Source: Myxocyprinus asiaticus
Lineage: Eukaryota; Chordata; Actinopteri; Cypriniformes; Catostomidae
DNA length: 64,000 bases
Reading direction: 5' to 3'
NCBI RefSeq assembly: GCF_019703515.2
Contig: NC_059356.1
Span: 26,217,197 to 26,281,196 of the forward strand
The notes beneath the pieces are model-generated. The model did no database searches. It saw only the letters and a list, made by a program, of their open reading frames with translations, and had not been told where the DNA came from. The position numbers and the translations under genes were made by a program. Each line of letters opens with the position of its first letter. Within the stretch, counting starts at the first letter, position 1. Below are positions 44,519 through 58,061 of this stretch, piece after piece.

Positions 44519-46511
44519 CAGTGGTTCTCATCGGGTTTTGCTTCAGGACCCAGATTTTACATTGGACATCTGGTGACACAGTACCAGCATTGTTTATCAT
44601 AGAAAAGTAACACAAATTTACTTAAAATCCAACATTGTTACAGTGAAATTATTAACATGAATATGAAAATGGACAATTTTGGTTTCTAAACATCTCTTGA
44701 ATTTCGGTTCTTGAGTTTCGTGCTCTTGCCAGCCAATAATTCACAGAACAAAACAAGTTGAGGTCCTCACAAACCATGTTTATGACATTTTTAGTTTCCA
44801 GGATAAGGGCATGTCACACAACCTTGTGCATGTTGGCATCTGTTTATAGCTAGATTCTATCAAGTGAAATAATTTGCAAACAAAATACAATAGAGTTTGA
44901 TTAAGCCGGCGTCACACTAGCAGACTTCAAACAACTAGATTTTGGCTGTTTTACAGGAATCTTGCTCTATACAGTTGAAGGTAAGACACTTGCCGATACA
45001 AAATAATGTGTGTGGGGGGGGTGGGGTTACAAACATATTGACTCACTGCATCTCTGTCTCTCTGATTCCCTGTCATATGGAGATTGCCAAAATAACAACA
45101 GGAATATTGTGTGATCATGAACAGTAACAATAGAGTGATTTAGGATGTGATTCATTGAGTAACTTTACCTTGTGAAAGTGTGTAATTGTGAATTTATCCC
45201 CTTGAGGCTTGCCGTAGAACGCATGTCCATATGCAGATTTCATTGTAGTAAAGAAATTAAGTTCAATAAAACAAACTATTAAGCCTCGCATTCTGATTTT
45301 ATTAGTCTTTTTAGTTTGAAAAGAATCACTTTGAATTACAGGTAGCGTTTGTGATGATATGCAGCTGAGTGCGATGAACACTTACAAAAATTGAGAGTTC
45401 ACTGCAAATTTGCTGTAAATTCGCCACAGATAATTTTCACATGGAAATGAGCTTTTTGGCAAACTTGCGGCAAATTGTCCATTGTTGACAGGTTTGCCAA
45501 AGGTTCACCACTACCGGTGAAGAGCTGCAAACTTCGGCAAACATTTGCGGCGAGTCACAAGCTCATCTGATGTGAAAATAACGAGCAGCAAATTTGCGGC
45601 AAGTTTGCGGCTAGTTTCAATTTTTTGTATGGGAAAATGTTAAGATCAGCTTGACGTCTTGTCAGTTAAAAGCTTTCCGTCTCTCACCTACTGGCCAGCA
45701 ATTATGTTAATGAAGCTCACACCTGAAAATCACTGAAAAAACAGCTAGTGTGACACCAGCATTATACCACAGCCTTTGATATTGGAAGTGTATTCTCTTC
45801 CCTTTTAAAAATGTATGAGCCCATTTATTATGCTTTCCTAACTATGAACGATAATATGATTCACAGTGCTTGCTAATTTACTTTAGAGTAATCCATTACA
45901 AATGACTACTTTCCTAAACATTTTTATCAGATTACCTACTTTAACGATTACTTCATCAAAAAGTAATCACGTTACTAATTACTTTTTAAAGTTACTTTCT
46001 AAAACACTATTCACAGGAAAGGTTTGGTTTTTCAGCATAACTAATTAAAAAATAATGTCCATGTTTCCTTGTTCATTGTTGCACATCCACTCAGCACCAC
46101 ACATTTCTCCCTTACAATGACTTGTTACAGGGTGCATGCTGTCACAGAAATGCAAACAGATATATACATTTATATGAACATAATTTATGTTTTAAATGTA
46201 TTCTACATAAATAATATTATTTTGGAAATACGTGTAACCCAATTAATGTAATTAAAAGCAATTAACATCATTGAAAGCCCTTAACTGTAATCTGATTACA
46301 AGAATTTAAAATGTGATGCATTACACTATGTTGTGTGCTTAAAAGTCATTTTAATTACAATAACTAATGACTTTGTAATCAGATTACACCCAACACTGAT
46401 GATTAGTTGCATTTTATTGTTTGCATTTAGCATTGTTTTTACCCTGTTGTTCCCATCAGAACAGACCTGTGATCCATTTTTGGGTCCTGACCCACCAGTT
46501 AAGAGCCACTG
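44519..46511. mobile_element. hAT-type element with a nested insertion
   Basis: The left end CAGTGGTTCTC with TTCAGGACCC and the right end GGGTCCTGACCCACC to GAGCCACTG are inverted. The 8-base flanks CTATAGAT (44511-44518) and CTTTAGAT (46512-46519) differ by one base, as expected for an old hAT target duplication. No transposase is visible. An inner element occupies 44905-45763. Confidence 0.7.
44905..45763. mobile_element. inner element with GCGTCACACTAGC ends
   Basis: GCCGGCGTCACACTAGC on the left and GCTAGTGTGACACCAGC on the right are inverted with two mismatches. The right half is full of short repeated TTTGCGGC/GCAAATTTG words (45380-45640). Noncoding. Confidence 0.65.
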
Positions 46512-46676
46512 CTTTAGATGAGTCATACTGGCCAGTGTTTATGACACTTCCCTAAATTTGTAGACATTTTTGTAGATGCGAGAAATGCAGTTCGCTTTAA
46601 GTTAAATGTGCATGTCTTGGCATACAGTGACCATAAGAGGTATATATTTGGGTTCTTTTCTGTGTAATAAATAAAG

Positions 46677-46951
46677 GTAACACTTTACCATAAGGTTCCA
46701 TATGTTAACATTAGTTAATGCATTAGGTATCATTAACAATGAACAATATTTTTTTTTTTACACCATTTATTAATCTTAATCTTAATAAAAATTAGTTGTT
46801 AATTTTTAGTTCACGTTAGTTCATAGTGCAGTAACTAATGTTAACAAATACAACTTTTGATTTAATACTATAAAAGTATTGTTCATTGTTAATGTTAACT
46901 AATGGTGTTGTAAACTAATGTAATAAATGGAACCTTATTGTAAAGTGTTAC
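46677..46951. mobile_element. foldback MITE with GTAACACTTTA ends
   Basis: GTAACACTTTACCATAAGG on the left is inverted at CCTTATTGTAAAGTGTTAC on the right, with mirrored TTAACATTAGTTAATG arms. A well-known fish foldback type; fragment at 7405-7630. Confidence 0.8.
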
Positions 46952-47307
46952 TGAAATGCATAGAAAGACAGACCACAAAACCACATAGAAGAACAGAATA
47001 ATTGCTGCATCCATTGTTTATGTTTGGAAGCATTCTCTTGCAGTGGACTCTTGCAGATGTTTACATATCATTGTTCATGTTGAGGCTGTGTTAGTGTTCA
47101 CACCTTGTGCATATGCGTGTGTGTGTAGGTGTAAATGACTGTGGTGAAATTTCATCACTGAAGCATCCTCTCGCAGCGGGAAGCGGTGACTGCTTTTGCA
47201 ATGTCAGCATGTCTGCATATTGGTAGAAAATCCAGAGATCTGCTTTAGCTCCACAAACAAAACATACACTAAAAGAAATGTTCACAAACAAGATTTATTT
47301 TATGCAA

Positions 47308-47310
<3 letters not shown>

Positions 47311-47339
<29 letters not shown>
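47311..47339. repeat. GT microsatellite
   Basis: Pure GT run. Confidence 0.9.
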
Positions 47340-47340
<1 letters not shown>

Positions 47341-47501
47341 GTCCAGGTGGTTGTACATTTTTAAACCTCAATTTTACTCTTTGAGTTAAAACTAACTTCC
47401 CCTAGCTGTCCGTGTGTGTATTTGTGTGTGTGCATGTGGTCTAGGTATGTTTGCACCTGTGCTTGTGTTTTTCTTTGTATTCTCTGTGTGTGCATCAGCC
47501 A

Positions 47502-49154
47502 CAGGCCCGGTTCCAGATAAAAATCACTGAGGGTGCTTCTGAAAATAGTGGGGGTGCTCTGTATAAAGTGGAGATGTATCATAATTACAAATTTAATAGA
47601 TTAAATCAGGTTTAAATGCTACTTAAACAACATAAAGAAGTTTTTAATGTACAAAACATTTATTGCTTCGGGGGTTTTTTTTTTTCCTCCCCCCCATGAT
47701 CTGTCACTGAACATTACAGCAAAATTCTGCGCCTGCAGATTAGGACATACTGATTTGCAAAATCATACACATTTATAAGTTTTGATGCAGCATTTTGTGC
47801 ATTCACAAAATGCAAGGATTTGTCACAAGTTGTGTTGGAGAGGATGATGAGAGGCGATGTATCTATATGCAGGCTTTAATGAAGAAGAAGACATAAGATA
47901 ACATGGCATGCCATAAACAAAATCAACAAACACACACAAGCTTTACGCGAACAAGAACTGACAATGAATGAACAAAACTGGGGACGGGGACACACACACA
48001 CACACACACACACAGGAGGATGATGTGGAACAGATGGAAGTGATGAGGGCAGTGCACTATGGGAAATGGAGTCCAGGGGGAAACTTCAAAATAAGAGTCC
48101 ATGGAAAACACAAGGGAGACAGAACGTGACAGTATATTTGTGTGTTTGCTGGGATTCAAGGAAATCTGCTTGCCAATTTACAGTATTACTCTTACATATT
48201 CATTTGAGCAGGGGTGTGCAATTTTGGTACTGGGGCCACATCAGCCATTAAGTAGAACATGGAACAGAGAAGAAAAAAGTTCTGCATAGTTTTTCTTTTA
48301 AGCCCAGACATGCACTCAATGAATGATGCACAATTTTCTGAAATGTATACTGATAGGACCATTTTGCGATTGCTTGAAGTTTTGCTGCTATACTTTCTAT
48401 CATGTGTTAGTAAAACTGAATAAAGGCTGAATAAAATTATTAATTGATTATTTTACCATTTTATTCAATGCAATGGTAATTTAGTATTAAATTTAACACT
48501 CTATATCAGGAGTCTGGTTTAAAAGTAAAATAAAATATTCGGGAAAGAGATTCTAAAAGCTTATTTTAATGTTGGCCACAAAGTGGACTCTTTTACTTGT
48601 TTTGTTCTCAGAACATTATCAACCTGTTTACATGCTCATGGGTCATGATGTGGGTCTTGTCAGTGTTTGGCACCCCATTTATCACACCACTGAATAACAT
48701 TCACATACAGGTGTGAGGGACTTCAGCATTTCACAAATAACACAAAGAATAAATATATTCCTCTCTCACTTGGTTTTACTCGCGTGTCCCCTCCATGCAT
48801 TATTGAGTGCAAAGTTGTTGTTTGTTTGTTTTTTGCAGAGAGAAAGCGCATGCACTGGCATGTATGGTTGCCAGATTGCATAAATTAAGTATGACATAAG
48901 GCGAAATATTACAATTTGTGCAAGTATAAATCTCTGATTGGGGTGTTGCATCTATTAACTGGCAACCCTGAGCATATTAAAAGCTTGTGGATGCGCGGTA
49001 GGTCCAAAAGCCAGATAAATGAAAGATCTAATAAAAAACATTCATGATAAATTGACCCGCAGGCAGTGGTTTGCCCTGGTCTGCAATTGAGGCTGCTCTA
49101 AGTTTCGTTTGAGGGTGCTTAGCACCTCAAGGACCCCCGTAGAACCGGGACTTA
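47502..49154. mobile_element. DNA element with GGCCCGGTTC ends, split by an LTR-like insert
   Basis: CAGGCCCGGTTCCAG on the left and GTAGAACCGGGACTT on the right are inverted with mismatches. Both ends also share the words GGGTGCTT and GTGCTC or GTGCTTAG. The insert at about 47822-48132 starts TGTCACAAG and ends ACGTGACA and contains a CA run; it looks like a solo LTR, but no target duplication was found. Confidence 0.45.
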
Positions 49155-49279
49155 TCAGCCATGACATACTATCAAGTAATGGAGAAAAACACTAACATAA
49201 ACAAAATCTATTACTTATTTGGCTGAATAATTAATTTACTATTCATCACCAGATCAATCACTACACTTCAGTCACTACA

Positions 49280-49620
49280 ATTAGCCAAAGATTCCCAAAC
49301 TTTGGAATCGCCTGCTCGTTCACGTGAGGTCTGCTCCTTCACTAGCTAGTTTTAAATCTGTTCTTAAATCTTATCTGTATTCTCTATCTTTTGATAATTC
49401 TTAGCTTAAGTGTTTTATGGTTTAGTTACACAGACTGTATTCTGTTTATTGCGCTGTATATTTTGTATGCCGCATGTTGTTTATTAATGTTGTCACTTGC
49501 GTAGTTGCTCCTGGGTTTTTTTTTGTTGTTATCTTTAAATGTTTTATATTTTACTGTACATTACTATGGTGCAACTCTGTTGCTTTTAAATGTGCTCTAG
49601 AAATAAATCTTGACTTGAGT
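49280..49620 (+). mobile_element. 3' end of a LINE, plus orientation
   Basis: The translated words ACSFT and FKSVLKSYLYSLSF resemble the conserved end of fish LINE ORF2 proteins (LWN-LP, then SFKS-LK-YLFSL). It is followed by an untranslated tail with TGTGCTCTAGAAATAAATC and TTGACTTGA, a common LINE terminus. 5'-truncated. Confidence 0.5.
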
Positions 49621-50727
49621 AAGTAATTTTTATGCATTTTTGTAATAAATGAGAATTTAGTTGCTTTTGCAACTATTATTGCTGATGGGTAAGCATTTGA
49701 TATGAACAAATGTTATTAATTAGGCTGCTCGTTTGTACTTATATCTCCACACTTCTGTTGGCTTTGTAGGATTATGCAGTGGCGGTTCTAGCTTGTACGG
49801 CCCCCCTTTAGCTTTGGCTTCAGTTTTAAAGTGAAATGTCCATGCACCATAATCGAGCGAAATGAGGTTGTGATGAGGGTTTTAAGGTGAATTTTAGATG
49901 GAGGTTTCAATAAGTAAAACGTACCTCCCTAACCTAAAACGGTAACCTAAACCTAACCAATAGTGTCTGAAAAGATAAATGAGAGTTTAACAAAACAGAC
50001 ATCCTTACCCTTAACCAACACCTAACGCTATCGATGCCAGTTTCACTTTCATGTGTCTTTGGCTGGTTTCAAACTGCAGCTGTCAAGCTCAAAGTAAGCT
50101 AATGACATAGGAATAAGTGTGTATATGTAGGTGGGTCTGTAATACAAGTGTTAAAATGCTTCATTTTTCAAATCATGCATTAAAGTAAAAGTGTTTTGAC
50201 ATAACATAGCGGGGGGTGAGTAATAGAGTGAAAAATACGTTTTTATAAAATAAAAATCAGTAATTGTACTTGTGATTTGTGTGACAATGAATAAATCACA
50301 CAGTTGTTGTAGCGCCTCTAGTGTTTTGCTATAATATAATGTAATGAGTGTTTATGTTTATTATAGTGTTCATTGCCATACATAATGAATAGCCTCTTTC
50401 ATACATACAGCCTTTCCCAGGAAATGTATTGCTTTTTTCAGGTTAGAGGTCATGTGCGAACACAACCTGTTTGAAAATACTGGTAAGTTTTGCTATGGCG
50501 ATTTGCCTTAATGAGAAGTTGTATAATTACCTATACATTTCCATATTGATAGTACGTGTGAACAGCACATGTGGTACATTTACCACTTATTTTCCTGTAA
50601 TTTACCTGGATTCATGTGTGAATGGGGCTAATGTTAATGGGCTTGGGACAGTGTTTCTTATTTATCTCCATCAGTTAAGGCATTGACCAATAAGGACGTT
50701 ACCTGGTTGCCATGGTAACTGAATATA

Positions 50728-50960
50728 CAGTTGTGTAATTGTTACAATTACAGTCTGGCACACTGTAATTTGGAGTGACGAGACCAAAATAGAGCTTTAT
50801 GGTCACAACCATAAGCGCTATGTTTGGAGAGGGGTCAACAAGTATTGTGCTCCTTGAAACAACCACACCATCTTTTTTTTGCATGATCAGTCGTATTTTC
50901 AAAATCAATGCCAAAACTTCACAATTTCTGCCAGGGTATGCAAACTTTTGAGCACAACTG
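50728..50960 (+). mobile_element. Tc1-like MITE with the same rearranged junction as 25606-26701
   Basis: TA-flanked (50726-50727 and 50961-50962), right end TTTTGAGCACAACTG. The middle reads the same TTTGGAGTGACGAGACC, CGCTATGTTTGGAGAGG and then CTCCTTGAAACAACCACACC, i.e. the transposase 3' part followed by the inverted segment. Shorter than the first copy. Confidence 0.75.
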
Positions 50961-50962
50961 TA

Positions 50963-53480
50963 TTGCAATTATTCAATAAATTTTTCCATGAACAGATTGC
51001 TTTTTAAGGGCTCTGAGCATGAAGTGGACTTATATTTTTCCCGTTCAAGGGGTTGTGCCTTGCTCTCAGTAGTATGTCTTAATTTTCTTCTAAAGGCTGA
51101 AAACCACAAAACTAAACCTAACCATCAGTGGAGTAAAAATACAATGTTAGAGGGGTAAAAGCAACCTCCAAATCACGCTCGTCACTGATCATGTTGTCAC
51201 TGATCATTACTTCCTGGCTCAACATGGGATCCGAACACAGATCCCCCACGCTGCTGACACAATACACTTCTGGTCACGCCATATTGTAAGGTAAACGCAT
51301 AAAAGCTGATGCAAAAATGTCTGATAGGAGATGCCGCTTGTCGGCGAGTCTGTATAATGTGGCCGATCCTAGGGGATCGGCTCTCTCGGAAACAACGTGC
51401 AGGCTTCACATGTGATCATGTTGTAACAGGACCATTTTGCAGGTTTCCCATAAAGTAAGGGCTCTGTTCTGAGAAAAAAAAAAAAAATCTTTCATTCTCT
51501 GTCAGAATTCTAAAAAATCTATGAATTCTGCTTTTAATAACAAAGGAGTCTGCCTACATATAGGAGTGGCAGCTGTTTGATGGTCTAATCTTAGTCTAAA
51601 GCTAACAGGAGAGTGGTCAGTTTAGTGCTTTTTGGGATCACTTTATTGTTATAACAAAATCTCATATTTCCCTTGTTATGAAAGGATAAAAACAGAACAT
51701 GTGAAACCGATTTCCTCTGAAGTTTTTGGCGTTTGCTGACTGTAAGCTCTTGTAATTGTGCAATATCAGTTTATATAAGTTATCCAAAATATTGTATGCT
51801 TTTATTCTTTTAAAATCCAAGATTAATCATCTGTCACAAGATACGAGGGGAATATCTACCAGTCTCAGTCTCATCTCTTGTTCAAAATGTCAGTCTGCTC
51901 AATGGCACTTCTGCGCATGTGCAGTTCCCGCTTATACTGTGCCTGCAATGGATGATGAATGAAAGAGTAGGCCAAACTCATAACAAACTCACTTACAAAC
52001 TCACAGAGTGTGTTTGACATCTTGACCAAAGTGTATATTCTCAAGTTTTGGGCTTCTCTCCCAGCTGCCTGTGTGCCAAATGACGGAAGAATAAGCAAAA
52101 GGTCATTACCACTTCCTGAACAAAGACACACCATTGTCACACCAGATGCTTTCAGACAGAGGTCTGCATTTGCTCACATTAAACAACACTAAGCAGCACT
52201 AAGGAACGTTAATTATGGCTTGGACATACTTGAAATTCAGAAAAGCAAAGTATGAAAATATTTGTCTATGGTCTAAGAGTTTGTCCTCAGATATTTGTTT
52301 TCACGCACACTTGTGATGTTGATCATGTCTACTCAGCACTCTTCTTGTAATCACACAACTCTCCCCCTGTAGAAGAAAATCAGAGGGCAATCCAGGATTC
52401 CTCAAGCCACTGAGAGGAGATATTTTAGGAAGAAACACTCATATCACATGGCATTGGGTTTCCATCTTGCACACAATGTTCCCTCAGTGTCAGAGAACAG
52501 AGGAGATAACGAGAGACTGAGAGAGCAGAACGTGAGGACAACAAAAGCCAAAGAGCAAGAAAACTCCATATGATCAGCACATGGGTATGCCATAATTCTG
52601 CATCCGCTCATTATTAAGGCACACGGAATATATTAAACCAAGAAGATTGGGGTAGAGTTATGGCTTGCTGCCAAACACACTCTTCTCTTAGAAACACAAG
52701 GAGAGAAAGCCGCAGATTCCCAGGGCAGTACTCCGGTGTTTGTTGCTTTAGCTGGGATCTGGATTGCTTGCTGTGACATAAGTGTCTGTGGAGTTCAGTG
52801 GGACTTATAAGAAAATAAGAGTGAGGTGCTAATAGTTGCTTCTCACTTGTTTGGTTTTTAAAATAGGATTCACATGATTTATTTTTATTTTTACTCTTTA
52901 AAAGAAAGCTTTTACGCTGTACTACTTTTGTCCTTATTGGTGTTGGCAGTGCGATCTAATGTTGGTTTTGTAAGATTTTCAGTTGACAGGGCTGAATTTT
53001 CCGTGGGCTTTGACTGGAAGAGGGAACCCGCTCATCAGGCTGTGACAACAGCCAATACAGAGTGCTGTGTGTGTGGATGAAACACTCTCAGATGCTGTAT
53101 CAGTGCTGTGCTTTTGTCAGAGCTGGCACACAAGCTTTTTGTAAATGTGCCAGAGACTCTGAGATTTCTAAGTGTGCAAGATAATAAGAGCACTATGCTT
53201 TAGCTTTTAAAAAGTGATATGAATATAATAGCGACCTTTATGCTTTATCTGAGTTGACACACCTGGTGCCCTGACTGAGACGCAATGCCAGGATAAATAC
53301 TTAAAGAATGACCCTAATGTTGCCTCTGTGTATCTCCATGATTTCATAGCATAAGATCCCAGAGATAGTTAGCCATTTGTCCAGGTGGGTTTATAATGGA
53401 TTTTGCAGAAAGTTGGGCAGAGAAAATGATGTGAAAGCAACAGAACAGATCAGTGTTTAAAGTAGGAGAGCCCTTATAAA
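50963..53480. other. septin9 intron, mostly unrecognised
   Basis: No exon with a fitting phase and no clear transposon was found. Around 52380-52810 the sequence is less AT-rich and free of repeats. A CCCTGTAG acceptor-like site at 52371 leads into a frame that stops after 13 codons and was not accepted as an exon. Confidence 0.35.
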
Positions 53481-53489
53481 ATGTTTTGT

Positions 53490-53700
53490 GGAGATACTAC
53501 GGTACAGTAATGGCATTAGATGGTGATACCAATGTACTTTGATATATTACTGAATGATTACTATATTTCTTTACTATGGTATTTACATGATACTCCTAAT
53601 TACATCAAACAACACCTATGGTATTACTATGGTACAAAAACATTACCATGGTACATGTCCGAAAAAGAAAACATGGCATGACTATGGTACTTTTTTAGCA
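53490..53700. repeat. CCATGGTAC-type interspersed repeat
   Basis: Repeated words TACTATGGTA, ACCATGGTAC and TACTTTTTTAGC over 200 bases, a pattern seen in many fish genomes. Family not assigned. Confidence 0.45.
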
Positions 53701-54354
53701 CTTTTTTTGTTAGTTGGGGTGAGTGGTGTAAACTGAGCTGAATTCATTTAGTGCACTAAATCAGGCCTGTTTAGAAGAATGGATGGATTGAAAGAGAGAG
53801 AGAGAGAGTGAGAGATGGAAAACAGGAAGTGGTGAACAAGAGAAATTATGTAAGATCTTAGTAAAGGTAGACAGCAAGTTTTATCAGAGAAAGTATACTG
53901 TAGAATGAGATGGTTAACTGGTGTACTCATGAATTAATCATAACATTAAATATTGTGGCTTTATGAATGGAAGTCCTGCCTTAAAGTTAAAAGAGCTAAT
54001 CATCTTTTTGATAAAGACATGGCCTGTCAGTTTTCATCGAGAATGTGTATGCGCATTAGGCAGACCAGCCTGAAAAATGTGTGATTTGTGTGATCTGAGG
54101 CAAAGAAGCAACATTTTTAAAATACATTAAACGATCGCAATCTTGCCCAGCCGTTTTTGAGATTTTGGCCTTTCCCCATTCAAGTAGATAGGAGCTGTTG
54201 CTTGTATCCATAGAAAATAGCTGCCTGGAGGCGTTTTGAACATAGCAGCCAAGTGACCTGTCCTGCCTTAAAGGAACTTTGATTTAATTTGACACGAATT
54301 AAAACAAGGCTGTGAGTGATACAAGGACACTGAACAGTCCATTCAAATGGCTGT

Positions 54355-54801
54355 GGTTTCTTTTTTCTTTCTTTTTTAATCCCCTTTAATCCCAGTTTGG
54401 AATGCCCAATTCCCATTACTTAATAGGTCCTCATGGTGGTGCGGTTACTCACCTCAATCCGGGTGGTGGAGGACAAGTCTCAGTTGCCTCCGCTTCTGAG
54501 ACAGTCAATTCGGGCATCTTATCACGTGGCTCGCTGTGCATGACACCGTGGAGACTCACAGCACTGGAGGCTCATGCTACTCTCCGTGATCCACGCACAG
54601 CTTACCACGCGCCCCACTGATAGCGAGAACCACTAATCACGACCACGAGGAGGTTATACCATGTGACTCTACCCTCCCTAGCAACCGGGCCAATTTGGTT
54701 GCTTTGGAGACCTGGCTTGAGTCACTCAGCACGCCCTGGATTCGAACTCGCGACTCCAGGGATGGTAGTCAGCGTCAATACTCGCTGAGCTACCCAGGCC
54801 C
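54355..54801 (-). repeat. tRNA-derived SINE, full-length, minus orientation
   Basis: On the minus strand: GGTAGCTCAGCGAGTATTGA (A box), CTGACTACCATCCCTGGAG and a good B box GAGTTCGAATCC (54739-54750). A body of about 300 bases follows, ending in CCCAAACTGGG-like sequence and an A-run (T-run on plus at 54355-54378). Best-preserved of the three copies. Confidence 0.8.
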
Positions 54802-54984
54802 CCTACGGCTGTGCTTTCTTTAAAGTCCACGGTAAAATCTAATTTTAACAACCCACATTTACCAGAGTACTTTGTACACAGCAATGTACACAATGGTACA
54901 GACTGAATTTACATCCCTCACAGCCTGGTTTTGGTCTAAATTACCTGAATTCTATCCATTAGCATTCCCATTCATCTCAGTGGC

Positions 54985-55309
54985 AGTTGACCACAAAAGT
55001 TTTTGAGACAATCTCAATCGAGTCGTAAATGGCATGTGATTCATACTGGAGCCGCAGGAAAATGTCATGACAAAGCTGTCTGGCTGATGGCACCACAAGA
55101 ACGCGTACAGTCCCAAATCCTTCATTAGGGATTATTCTGAGCTTTGATGTGAAAGAATGCAGACAGGGAAAATATAAGTCAATTTCACACTTAGAAGAAC
55201 CATCAAGAGAAAAAACAAGATTTCTATGATGCTTGCAAAAAACAAAATACAAAAAAAACAACAAAGAATGCATGAAAACCAGCAGGGGCACACTAGGCCA
55301 TTCTAACAA
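54985..55309 (-). other. open frame of unknown origin in a septin9 intron
   Basis: The minus strand is open for about 110 codons. The part 54985-55140, with LRIIPNEGFGTVRVLVV and RQLCHDIFLRLQYESHA, looks more protein-like than chance AT-rich frames. I recognise no domain. It could be a captured gene piece, an old transposon frame or chance. Confidence 0.25.
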
Positions 55310-56490
55310 GCCAAATGTGCATTCAAAAACACTAACAACCTTGAACTTTTGAATTGTGAACTTTTATGGTGAATTTGATTTTAATTGTAACAGCCATAAT
55401 TGTTCTGATTGAGAATCTAAATCAGTTGATGTATTGATTCAATTGAAGTTCTTGAGAAAATTGGGCATAAGTCAGTGTGTTTTTATATGATTAAAAAAAC
55501 TGAGTGTCTATTTGCACCCTAGTGTAAATAGCATCTGCCACACAGTGCAGCTATTTGCAACCAAATAGTTTGGTGGAACCATAGAAATATACGACAAACT
55601 ATCCAATAGGTGTCGCTGCAGTGGCGTGGGGTGTAAAGACGGTGTGAATGAGTGTAGCGACCCCGGTTTTAATCTACCTTTTGTCCCACTCTTTTTACCA
55701 TCCGATTGTTTCCACTCTTAATATTTCCTTTAATGCTACTTAAATTACTAGATAAAAATGAATATAAATGTTGATTTCATTTAAGTGATTTGTTCACAGT
55801 GAATGTCGGGGAGTGCAGAGAAGGGTCTGTTGATCGCACTCATTCCCGCGTGAAACCATGGTTTCTGTAGTAAAACCACAGTAATTTTTTCTAAGGTATG
55901 GTTAAGGTTAGGTTTAGAGGTAGGCAGGGCCAAATCTAGTGGGGTGCTGAGGTGCCAAATTATCCCTATGCCCCCCCAAGTGCAAGTGTTCATGGTGCTT
56001 GGTGTCATGGCGCTGGAGAAACACTAGCGCAACACCATCAAAGACATTGGCGCGCATGGAAACCCCAATCTGGAGAATTTGCAATGTACTGTAATGTAGG
56101 TCACATGCTACTTATAGGTCCCACCCAAATAGAAGGTAATACTTAAGTAATTTTTTTAATTTTCCCATGTCAGGGATATCTTATGTGTGGGTTAGTACAG
56201 CACATTCAGAGTTGTGCTGTCAGTGGTATGTCAGTGAGAAGTGAGCCTGGGGGGTGGACAGCATGTGTTTACAAAAGCCTCTCTCAGCCTGGTTCTGCTC
56301 TTTATGCTCTTCATGACAGAGCCTGTGAGATCTTACCATCTAAAGAATCATGCCAATGTTAATTATCTCATTTCAGTTCTTACATTCAAGAGTTGGTGCT
56401 AGAGCTCAAATTGACTTTCTGACTTGAGCATCAAATGCCACAATTGTTTCTGCATGTTTTGTATGCTATAGTGACATCTAGTGGTTTTAA
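55310..56490. other. septin9 intron, nothing firm
   Basis: A possible element end (GGCAGGGCCAAATCTAGTGG) occurs at 55924. No exon recognised. Confidence 0.35.
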
Positions 56491-56500
56491 TATGGTTTAA

Positions 56501-56777
56501 AGGGTTAGTTCACATAACATTGAAAATTAATTTACTCATCCACATGTTCCAAACCTGTATGACTTTCTTTCTTCAGTGGAAAACAAATGGAGATGGTGCA
56601 AAATGTTAGATTCAGTCACCATTAACTTTCATTGTATGGAAGGATGTTGCAATGGAAGTGAATGTTGGCTGAGACTAACATGATGTCTAACATCTTCTTT
56701 TGTGTTTCAAGGCAGAAAGTAAGTCATATGGGTTTGCAACAACATGAGAGTGAGTAAATGATAACAGACCTATCCCT
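56501..56777. mobile_element. Angel-type TTAA foldback MITE
   Basis: AGGGTTAGTTCACATAACAT and the inverted right end CTATCCCT are flanked by TTAA on both sides (56497-56500, 56778-56781). The arms mirror around GTCACCATTAACTTTCATTG. Noncoding. Confidence 0.8.
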
Positions 56778-58061
56778 TTAAATTAAATGAATGACAACTT
56801 CTGGGACTTTTAAGTGTTTAACTGGATGGATGTGTGTGCATGTTGTGTAGAGTTATGTATGTCATTGATGACGGTTGCTGGTTGTAAGAGTGAATTATGG
56901 GTAAATAAAAAATAATAGTTCAAGACAAGAGGACATGTCTGTAGTTTATGTTAAAATACTTTCTATCGCATATTAATGTGTAGAAACAACTATAAATTTG
57001 TAGATTAAAAAATCCAGAAGAGTGTAAGCATTGCTCTGTTTGCTAATATTGCTCTGTACGTTTGAACGGACATGTCAACCAATAGCACAACCAATTGTGT
57101 GAGTTTGGGGTAGGACTATCTGTTTGTCCAAAGAATGGTAGATGACAGAGTGTTTGGGAAACAGGTTAGGAAACAACCTTTATTTTTATAATTACGATTG
57201 GTGCCGCAAGTGGCACAAAAATTTAGGTCAGGAGTTTATTTGGCATTTGCAGAATTTCTCAGATGGTGTGAAGAAAAGAGGAAGTTATAGTCTGGCACAG
57301 ATGGAATCGGTGGATCTTTTTAGCATTTTCTGCTCTGATTTTGGAGGGAAAGCTGTGGAATGTGTTAAAATATGGTAAAATGTGTGAAATGCAGCTAAAA
57401 TTACTGCACTCATATGAGTGAAAGCATTTTGAAATAAAAGCTGATGAAAGCTGAAAGCATTTTAAAAATTTACCAAAATATTTCATAAACTTGTGAATGA
57501 CAGGTGTTATGCAGAAATGACAGGTGTTATTCAAATCTTCAACAGATTCTACAGAGATTCATGTGGAATTCTCCAGGTGCAGATTATTGTGTGGGCTTTG
57601 TAGTTTTAGTGTCATTAACACAGGTTAGTCATGTAATAATCTCATACCATACACACTTAGCTTACAAAAAATAAACTAGAGAAAATAATAAGGACACAAA
57701 TGAAGTTATTTTTTCATATTTAATAACAGTCCTGCTAACTTTTGAATATCTTTTTAGGTTACAAACTGCCTTTCTTTAACTCCTCCCCTCCCAGATTTTT
57801 GTGGTGTGTGTATATGAATTTGTGTGTTTACATGTCTGTTTACTAGGAGCCTGGTGTTTGCATTAGACATGCCTAAAGAGCTGTTAAATCTGCTGTATAA
57901 TTAGTCACAGACAGCATGAATTTCCTGTTTTTGTAGGCTCTGGCCCATGAAACTTCAGCCCTCAGTACAATTTGAAACCCTTTATCTCCAGCATCACTGT
58001 CCCTGTCTACAGCAAATCCAACCATCTTATAGTGCATCCCGGAAGTCATGGAGTTACATAC

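Noticed and set aside
52371..52440. Possible septin9 exon after CCCCCTGTAG
   Set aside because: The in-phase reading stops after 13 codons and has no likeness to septin9.
54720..54800. tRNA gene
   Set aside because: A and B boxes are those of a SINE head; the acceptor stem does not pair and the same body follows in other copies.
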